Positions 9,601 to 18,600 of a stretch of 19,757 nucleotides of DNA are shown here, one piece after another (the first letter of the stretch is position 1; each line of letters starts with the position of its first letter). The notes under the pieces were generated by a model. The model was not told where the DNA came from, did not search any database, and was given only the letters and a program-made list of their open reading frames with translations. The DNA comes from Micractinium sp. NFX-FRZ (lineage: Eukaryota; Chlorophyta; Trebouxiophyceae; Chlorellales; Chlorellaceae): positions 1-19,757 of the forward strand of contig JAPTJF010000707.1 of NCBI GenBank assembly GCA_029339195.1, read 5' to 3'. Position numbers and translations under genes: made by a program.

Positions 9601-12600
9601 CACCATCCCATTTCTCCCTGGCCCCCATCCCTCTATCCTCACCTCTCCAGCTCATCTACAGCCTGCACCTGGGCAAGGCCCCGCTGGATGCGGTGCGCGT
9701 GACGATGCGCCACCTGGCCGACATACTGGCAGACTGCCAGCACCCCTCGCAAATCGTGTGGGACTTTGTGGTGGGTGGGGTGGGGGTGAGGGGATCTGTG
9801 GGGGGGGGCGGTGGCCACCATGGGCTGGCCGGGGCGCAGCTGGACTGTCAAAGGGCTGCGACTGCCATTGCCTGGGTGCGCACTGCTCCCAGCTCCCTTT
9901 GGTGGCGCACGTGTGTGCAGCCGCCTGTTCGGCGCGGCCTTGCCACTGCTTGTCACACCTCTTGCCGGCTCTCTCCCCACCGCAGACCAGCGAGCGTGTT
10001 GCTGGTGAGGTGGAGGAGGCGGTCGGCACCCCGGTGTCCTCCCCTCTCTGGCCCTCACCTATTTTTTTTTGTCTCTTCATTTCCCGCCGCAGACCAGCGA
10101 GCGTGCGGCGGGCGAGGTGGAGGAGGCGTACCGCAACCTGCTGGAGCTGGAGGCGCGCAGCCAGGGGCGGGTGATGAGCCGCCCCGTGTCGGCGTGCACG
10201 CGCGTGCTGGCGCCGCTGCTGCTGCAGGACTGGGAGGTGTGCGGGTGCAGGGCAGGGTGTGGCTGGCAGCGGGCAATTTGGGTGGAACCGGGGGCCATAC
10301 ATGCTGTGCCTGCGCTGACGGAATAGGCTTGCTCGCCGTCCATCCAGTACATCAATTTCCCCTCCTTGTCCCTCGGACACTTGAAAGGCTAACCTGGCCC
10401 CCAGCAGCTTTCTGCACACCCCTGCCACCTTTCCTGCCACCCCAATCACCGATCGCTCCACGACCCTGCCTCCATGCTCCCCTCCCCTCCCCACCCCACC
10501 TCTGCAGCACCTCAAGGCCAGCCTCACCCCCGACGAATTCCTGCACACCTGCAAGTGCCGGCTGGCGCGCATGACGCTGGCGGCGCTGCGCCACCTGCAC
10601 GCGCGCGGGCGGCTCATGGAGGGCGTCCTCTGGCAGCTAAACTCGTACATACTCAACTGCCTGGAGAAGGCGGGGGAGGCGGCGGTGGACCGCACGCAGC
10701 AGGAGGAGCTGGGGTGCGTGCGTGTGTGTGTGGGGGGGGGCAGGGCGGGGGGGGCAGGGCGGGCTGCCTGCTGTGGAATGGGAGTTTCCCAGGGTGCCTC
10801 AGGTCTGAGATGATGGATGGAGAAGGTTTGGCTTTGTGGCAGGCAAGGCCGAGGGACGCACGTGCGATGTAAACCGATGTGGAGCTTGCCGCGCCGCCTG
10901 TGCCCCAGACTCAACACCGTGCGCCCAACGTTGTTCTCCCCTGCCCACTGGTGGTGCAGCAAGCTGTGGGAGGAGCTGGCCGACGTGACGCACGACAACC
11001 AGGTGGGAACACGTCCTAGCTGGTGGTGGGCGCACGTGGCATTGATTGGGGGGACGTGCTGTGGGTGGCACTGTCGTGGCCGTGGGCGGTACCAGCTTGT
11101 GGCCTTTTGAAGGCTGCTGGTATCAAGTGGCCACCTGTCCCGGGGTCCCTTGCACATTATCTGAAACCTGGTCACGCTGCCTGCTTTCCTGCCCTCACGC
11201 GACATCCTCCACCCCTCACCACTTCCCCCCCTGCCTCCCCTTCCCCCCTCCTCCCTTCCACCCCTCAGGACTGCTTCAACTACGTGGCCCACCTGCCGCT
11301 GCGCATGATGCTGCCCCTGTACACCTTTGTGGGCCTGCTGTGCGCCGAGGCCTTCCACTCGGCAGCCGACATCAGCGCTGAGCTGGAGGTGGGCGGGGCG
11401 GGGCGGGAGTGTGGGGCCTGTCATTGGCATGTGGAAGAGGATGGGTCGCTGCCTGGAAGGGCTGCGAGGACACACCTTGCTTGTCTGTTCCCCATTGCAC
11501 CGCATGCGCGCCCACTGCCCCTCTCCCTTGACCGCCAGGGAGAGCAAGCGACTGGACGCCCTGCATGTGCTCTCTCTTGTAGAACCCGTGCCCAGTCGCT
11601 CTATACCTTCCCCAAACAACACCCTTACCACCCTTGACCCGGCTGCAGGACGTGAGCGTGGTGGAGGGCAGCGTGGCGCGGCTGTCCGACGACGGCACCA
11701 CCCTGGTGCTCTCCCCCGAGGCGGTGGACGCATTTGTGGAGGCGGCAGCAGAGGTGCAGGCGGCAGCGGCCGACGTGCCGGCGGTGCCCCGCCGCCCCGC
11801 CGCCCCGCGCGCCCTGCCCGGTGGCGCCGAGGCCAGCAACGGCGCGCCGTGCGCCGCCGCTGTCGCCGGCGACCGCTGCACCCTGCTTGCCGACTACGCT
11901 GCCGGGCTGACCGAGGTGCAGCGCTCCCTGCAGCGCCTGGCCGCCGGCGGCGGCATGGGCATGCCCTACCAGCTGGGCGCCGGCCTGCTGGGCAGCCTGG
12001 GCAGCAGCGCGGCGGCGGCTGTGGCGGCCGCGGGCAGCGCCACCGGCGCCAGCGCCGCCGAGCTGGCCGAGCGCTCCCGCCTGTGCCAGCACCTGCACCG
12101 CCTGCTGTACGCGGAGGCCGTGCTGGGCACGCTGTTCCAGCGGTGCGAGGACATCAGCGACGGGCTGGAGGCCACCAGCCAGGTGCTGAGGTTCATGGCC
12201 AAGGGGCTGGACGAGGTGAGGCGGGGGTGGGGCGGTGGGGTGGATGTTGGTGGGGTGGATGTTGGTGGGGCGTGGCGGGGATGTTGGTGGGGCGGGGCCG
12301 GGCGGCGAGTTACAGGAAGGAGTGAGTGGCGGGCGCGCTGCCGAGGTCAGAGGTCTGGAACGCAGACAGTGTCCGCCCATCTTCTCAGCCCTCCCTGACA
12401 GGGCGCCTCACGTCCAGTAAGGTCGTCCCACCATGCTTATCACCCGCCTCACTTTCTTCCTGCCCCTGCTCCCCATGCGCCGTACTCATCACCTGCAGTT
12501 CATTGCGGGCACGCTGTCGGAGCCGCTGCCCCCCGCGCCGCCGCTGCACGTGGAGCAGCAGCTGCGGGATGCGCAGTACGTGCTGGCGGCCGCCGACTGC

Positions 12601-15600
12601 GCGCAGCTGGCGCTGATGCTGGCAAACGAGCGGCTGCGGGCGGTGTGCTACGCAGACACGCTGGCGGCGCTGCGGGAGGAGCAGGCGGCGGCTGGCGAGG
12701 GGGTGCAGGAGGGGCGGCAGGACGTGGCGGCGGTGATGGAGGCGGCGGCGGCGGCAACGGCGGTGCTGGGGGAGGACGCTGCGGAGCCGGGGTGCATTGC
12801 AGCAGCGGTGGAGCGGGTGCGTGGGCGGTCATGCCACGCTGGGCTGGCCCGGGGTGCATTCATTCCTCCTGGAATGCACTGAGCTTTGCCTTGCAGCATG
12901 GGGGGCCCTCCTTGCCGGATCACTTTGCCTTGCCCTGGCCACTGCCGCCCTGCCTGGGCTCCTGCCTGTCCCAATTCCCGCCCTACTACGTCCATCGCAC
13001 CTCTCACCCCCACCCCACCCTCGCGCCATGTGTGCAGTTCTCCCGCCTGCACGCCGACATGCAGGAGGAGTCGCGGCACGACCGGGCCGCCCTGCAGCAG
13101 CTCGCCTCCTCCCTCGCCTCCCCCACCAGCATCCCGCTGCTCAAGTGAGGCGGCAGAGGGGACTGGATGCAAGGGGCCGCGGGTTGGTTGGGTTCCATTC
13201 CATCACAGCATGCATGCGGCAGTGCCGCCCCCCTCTGCCCGTGCTCTGCCCTGCCTTGCGCCCCCACGACGTCCGTTGCTGCGTCACGCCCTCCCCACCT
13301 GCAACCCTGCACCTCCCGCCCCGCCCCCCCAGCAGGTCTGTCGACCTGGAGAATGTTGCCATCGTGGACTCGGTGCTGCAGTTTGCGCAGAACATTGGTG
13401 AGGGAGGTGGCCACACAACCAGTTGGCGGGTGCAGGCAGCAAATGTAGGGGCCAGGGGGAGCTCAGCTGTGGGCCTTAGGGCTGGTCACGTTGCGGCACA
13501 CGCCCGCCTGCTGCGCCTACGTCGTGCCATGCAGAGCGCCAGCCGGCCCTGTTCGTGTTGCTGTGTGCCTGCATGTAGCGTGTGTCGTGCATGCTACCGC
13601 TCACTGAAGCCCTTGTTGACGTGGCGTCCATCCCTCCCACCACTTGGTCCCCTCACCCCCTGTGCTGCTGCAGGCAACGTGAGCCAGCCCAGCCTGCAGC
13701 CGGCGATAGAGCAGTACCGCAGCATCCTGGCGGACAAGCAGGCGGAGGCGCACGAGCGGCTGGAGCAGGTCAAGGCGTACGTGGTGGCCGCCTCACGCCA
13801 GCTGGAGCACCAGCGCTCGCAGGTGGGCGCGCGGGTGGGAATATGGGCTGGGGGCTGGGCCCGGCGGGCGCTGTGTGCTGGGCATGGGTTGAATCAAGCA
13901 TGCAGATACTTGGGTTGGCCCCGGGGGCCTGAGACACAGCCGGCCAACATAACCGTGTTTGATGGTTGGTCCCTGGGCGCCCGTCACACCGGCCTGACAT
14001 TTCCAGCCCCTCCCTTCTGCCCCTCCTGCCCGCTTGCCCCCGCAGCTGGGTGTGCTGCTGGAGTGGTGCCGCATCCGCCAGCTGGGCCTGATTGGGCAGC
14101 TGCGCTCCAGCTACTGCGCCCACTCGGCGCTGGACCAGCTGGCTGACCTGGCGGTGCGGGCGGCGGCGGTGCTGCGCTGGGAGCCGGAGCTGCGCAGGAT
14201 GCAAGGTGGGCGCCGGTCTGGCTGGGAGCAGGGCTTCAGCTGGGGGCAGAGGGGGCAGAGGGGGCAGAGGGGGCAGAGGAAGAGATGGATGCCAGAGGGA
14301 GGCTGAGACGGATCTGGTCTCTTTGCGTTCACACCTGCCCTTTGCATGCCACCCCCACTGCTCTGCCATGTCACCGCTCCCCTTTGCCCCGCCCAGTTCC
14401 CACCCACCCGCCCTCCCCTCTCTGCCTCCGCGGGCCCCTACCTGCAGACGGGGAGCGCCAGGCCGACGTGCTGGCTTGCCACCGCGATTGCTGCTACTGT
14501 GATTCCCCTCACTCATGCGCCCTGTGCTCACCATGTTTCTCCCAACCAACAACCCCCGCCGCCCGCAGAGGAGGAGCGCCAGGCCAACATGGTGGCGCTG
14601 CAGCAGGAGCTGGATGCGGAGCAGGCGCTGGCGGAGCAGCGGGCGGCGCGCGCCGAGAAGCGGAAAGCGCAGAAGAGCAAGAAGGCGGCTGGGGCGGCTG
14701 GGGTGCCGGGGGAGGCGCCGCCTGCCAATGGCGTGGGCCACGCCGACGCCGACAGCAGCAGCGGCAGCGACGCCGAGCAGGCGCCGCCGCCGGCGCAGCA
14801 CCCGAGCCAGCAGGCGCAGCAGGCGCAGCAACAGCAGCAAGGGCAGCGGCGACAGGCGGCGAGCGGGCAGCCTGCCATGCCTGCAGCCTCGGCCAGCCCG
14901 GGCAAGGGGCGCGGCAAGGCGGGCGGCGGCGGCAAGGGGGAAGGCAAGCAGGCAGGAGGGGCACAGAGCGTGCAGGCGGCAGCTTATCAGCGCATGCTGG
15001 AGGAGTATGGGCTGGATGCTGAGGCAGCCAAGTTTGCACAGCAGCTAGCTGCCAAGCAGGCGCCACGCCAGCAGCAGCAGGACGTCGCGCAGCCGCCGGC
15101 AGCAGCGGGCAAGCAGCACGCAGCCGCCGCCGTCGGCAGCAGCTCGCCAGGCAAGGCCGCCAAGGCAGCAGCGCGGTCGGGCCCCGCAGTTGTGGTGGCC
15201 AAGCGGCCCGCCTCGGCACCCGGAGGCAGCAGCGGCGGCAGCGGCGGTGCCGGCGGCAGCAGCGAGGGCGGCGGAGGTGGCGGCGGGGGCTCTTCAGCTA
15301 CCGTGCTGGTCAAGCCCGCCGGTGCCAAGGAGCTGATGCGGGTGGTGGGCTACTATGGTGACTGGCTCTGCTTCTGTGGCGACTTGAACAAGCTGTGGGA
15401 CACATGCGTCACCTGCGGCCAGTCACCGCCCTGCAGGTGCGGGTGGCTTGGCTTGGCTTGGCTGGTCGGCTTGGCTTGGCATGGCTCGGGGTTTGCTGCG
15501 CTTGGCTTGGCGTGGCTTCGCATGGCATGGCTTGGCTGGCTGCCTTGGTTTTGGCTGGGCTGAGCTGGCTGGACCAAGCTGGGCTGAGCGCCCTGGTTCC

Positions 15601-18600
15601 TCCATGTGCCGTCGGCCTGCTCACACACTGTCAGCTGCTGGCTTGCTGTGGCCATACAGGCTTGGGCAGTACGAGCTGTGTGTTTCAACTTCAAATCACG
15701 AGTATGCATCTCCCTGCCCCGCAACACGGCGTGGATGGCTTCTCCAACAGCCAACCTCTGCCGCGCCTCTACCTGGCCGACCCCTGCTCCCACCGTAATG
15801 GGCTTGCATGTTCTTCCCTCCTTCCTCCCTCCTCCCCTGCCTGCAGGGACTGGGTGCGTGGCATTTGCAAGTACTCGGACACCTGCCGCTTCTGCCACCC
15901 GCCCTTTGACCTGCCTGACGGTGAGGCAGCCACCTGCTTGCTTGCTGGCGCGCCTGCTGGCTGGCTGGGGTGTGCAGCACCTGCCATAGTACAGCTTGTT
16001 GCAACTGCTCTGTGTCCGGACCACCGCCCCGCTACTAACAGTATCAGCGGTAGAGAACACCCCCTACCGACAGCAGCAGCGGTAGATAACCCCTCGGCTG
16101 CAGTGCATGCGGGCACCAAAGCTGTGCCGACGCCAGAGATGTGTGACCTCTGCCAGCTCTGCCCTGCCTGCTCATCAACATGACCCCCCCATCAACATGG
16201 TCCCTTGCACCACCCCACCTGGCCCCCACTCCAGGCACCACCATCCCCATGTCTGAGCGCATCGCCAAGCCCGCACCCGACGCAGCGCTGTACCGCAAGG
16301 GCCAGGTGGTGCTGCCTGCGGCAGCACGGCAGCAGCAGGCAGCAGCGGCGGCAAAGGCAGCTGCAGCGCAGCGGCGCACCACCGCCGCCACCATCGTCCC
16401 AGCCCTCCCTGCTGTGAACGCATGGCAGAAGCCGCTGAGTGCGGCACTGCAGCCGACGCAGGCAGCAGCAGCGCCGCCGCCGCCGCCGCCGCTCTCCAAG
16501 CAGCAGCAGGATGTGCCCGCTGCACCAGCGGCTATGGCAGCCGCAGCAGCGCCGCTGCCCGCAGCAGCAGCAGCAGCAGCGACAGCATTGCAGCCAGCAC
16601 CGGCCCCTGCACCGCCGGCGGAGACGCCAGAGCCTGTGCAGTCGGTGGCGGCAGCACGCTGCGACACCCATGATGCGCCGCCTTTCCTGAGCGGCGCCAG
16701 CGGGGCAGCCAATGGCAGCAGCGGGCTGGGGTGGAACCCCATTGGCAGCGGCTTTGAGCTGGGCACCAGCAGCGGGCTGGCCACCCCCACGATAGCTCTG
16801 GCATCGGCAGACTCCAGTCGCGCCGCCACACCTGCGCTGGCTGCGGCTGCAGGAGCAACAGGTGGCGCTGACCTGGCAACTGGAGGCAGCATGGGCACCT
16901 CAGCTGGTGACATGCTGGCAGCCGTGTTCCCATTCCCAGCCTCAGGCTCTGGCCTGCAGGGCCTGGGGCTGGGCAGCAGCAGCAGCTTGGCAACGAGTGC
17001 TGCCGGGGCACAGCCATGGGAGCACAGCAACGGCGGCATCGGCGGTGGCGGAGGCCTTGGCCCCACCGGAGACGAGTCCGCCTTCCTGTCGCAGCTGATG
17101 CAGGGTGAGCGCCTTACCTGGCAGCGTTGTTACATGCACTTTTGGGGAGTGCTGCTTGCAGTGATGGTGCTGGGTGGACCGGGGTGCATGGTGGCCGATA
17201 CTCCTGCGAGCTGCTGTCCCAGCAACATGGGCATCCCACACCTTCATGTCCCCCTCTTGGTGCAGGGCTTGATGTGGGGGACGAGCATGGTGATGCCGAC
17301 CTGGCCAGCCTGCTGGGACCCATAGCAGCAGACGTGGGCGGCGTGGAGCCCCACCCACGCAGCGGCAGCGCCGGCAGTGGCAGCATGCACACTGGGCTAG
17401 CATGTGGCGCTCAGCGCTCGTTGTCGCTGCACGGTAGCGGCATGCTGGCCTCTCCGCAGCAACCGGCCCTGGGCCCATCATTGCTCGACGGCTTGGCAGC
17501 AGCGCAGCAGGCGCAGCAGCAAGCGCAGCAGCAGCAGGCGCAGCAGCAGCAGGCGCAGCAGCAGCAGCAGCAGGCAGCGGCGCCCACGGCTCTGTTTGCG
17601 GCCGGGTTACGAGGTGGCAGCAGCATGGCGGCCGGGCAGCAACAGCAGGCAGGAGGCGCGTCGACGCGGGATGGCGGGCTGTTGGGCGCGCTTTTGGCGT
17701 GCCTGTGGCACTGTGCTGCCTTCCGCCAGCTGGTGCTGACCTGGCCGGAAATTGTGCACAAGGCGGACCCAGTGGTGCATGCGCTGCACCGCGCCTTCCT
17801 GGCGTATGGGGCGGCAGCAGCCGTGGCGCCATCAGGCGGCTCGCAGGCGGCGGCGGTTGCAGCTGCTGAGCTGGCTGACACGCTGGCGGGGCAGCTGTTC
17901 GGCGGAGGTGGGTGGACTGGGCCAGCATGTGTGTGCTGTAGGCTTGGAAGGTGCACGCAAGGGTTGTGATTGCAAGTGACAGTGGTCCCGCCTCAGCAAG
18001 GGTTGTTTCTGAGGGTGGGGGGCTCAGTTGTATTTGCCCTAGAGCATAGTGGTCTTGCCAATCAATTGCCCGAAGCCTCTTTCACTCCTCATGTCATCTC
18101 CCTGCCCCTCCCCCTCCCTGCCCCTGCAGGCGCATTGGGCGATGCCGGCGAGGTGTTATTGGGCATGTACCAGCGCATCCGAGAGGTGGAGTCGATGCGC
18201 GGCATCCCCTCGGGCGTGGACCAGTGCTTTGGACTGCAACTAGCAGAGGGCGTGCAATGCGACGCCTGCGGCAAGGTGGGCATGAGGAGAACGCGTGTGC
18301 AGGGGAAGGCTTAGAATGACCACGCGTGCATCTCCAAGCGTGCACCTACCCTGTTATCTCGTTGGGGCACCTGTGGATGGGAGTTCTGGTCATACACTCC
18401 GCTCCTCGCCCCTTGCGTTTGCATTGACACGGACAATGCTCCGTTCGTCTCTACCTACTCCGCAGGTCACACGACAGGCGCAGTACACACAGTACTTTGT
18501 GAACGTGCCCGCAGCTGCGTTGCGCGCTGCGGCGCAGCAGCTTGATTTACGCCAAGCCGCGCCAGTGGCACCCCCGCTAGGACAGCTGCTTCAGTTGGTG

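Larger units (their letters stand above)
14206..14568 (+). other. Intron 26 of gene 2
   Basis: The donor is GTGGGC after ATGCAAG and the acceptor is CCGCAG before AGGAGGAGCGC, completing a Glu codon. Its 363 bases include a 9-bp GGGGGCAGA repeat (14242-14279) and a copy of the exon 27 start at 14448, which has its own CTGCAG acceptor. Confidence 0.65.
15351..15920 (+). other. RanBP2-like plus CCCH zinc-finger module of gene 2
   Basis: Exon 27 ends with GDWLCFCGDLNKLWDTCVTC (residues 1892-1911), which fits a RanBP2-type finger: Trp, Cys pair, conserved Asn, Cys pair, with spacing CxC-x3-N-x5-C-x2-C, slightly tighter than consensus. Directly after, CRDWVRGICKYSDTCRFCH has the CCCH spacing C-x7-C-x5-C-x3-H (from Cys1917) and the typical RG-xCKY-xxxCRFxH look. 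Intron 27 splits it after its first Cys. Both finger types bind single-stranded RNA in known proteins, so an RNA-binding role is inferred. Neither is part of the land-plant family plan as I know it. Confidence 0.7.

Noticed and set aside
9652..11733. Long minus-strand open frame of 693 codons
   Set aside because: It runs across both exons and introns of gene 2, has low-complexity composition and no family motif. High-GC RNY-type codon use leaves long antisense frames open by default.
13431..13465. Echo of exon 25 start (TGCAGGCA..) in intron 24
   Set aside because: The shared eight bases are mostly the generic acceptor motif, the rest needs several gaps, and the offset of 238 is unlike the other cases.
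15920..16235. Split into two genes after the zinc fingers
   Set aside because: The exon 28 donor and exon 29 acceptor complete a Gly codon in frame, and I see no stop, TGTAA or promoter-like break between them.
16044..17066. Minus-strand open frame of 340 codons
   Set aside because: It mirrors the Ala/Gln-rich exon 29; Ala, Cys and Leu runs are the complement of GCA/GCG repeats.
18389..18402. Echo of exon 32 start (GTCA.ACAC) in intron 31
   Set aside because: Only about nine bases match, which is not beyond chance in this sequence.
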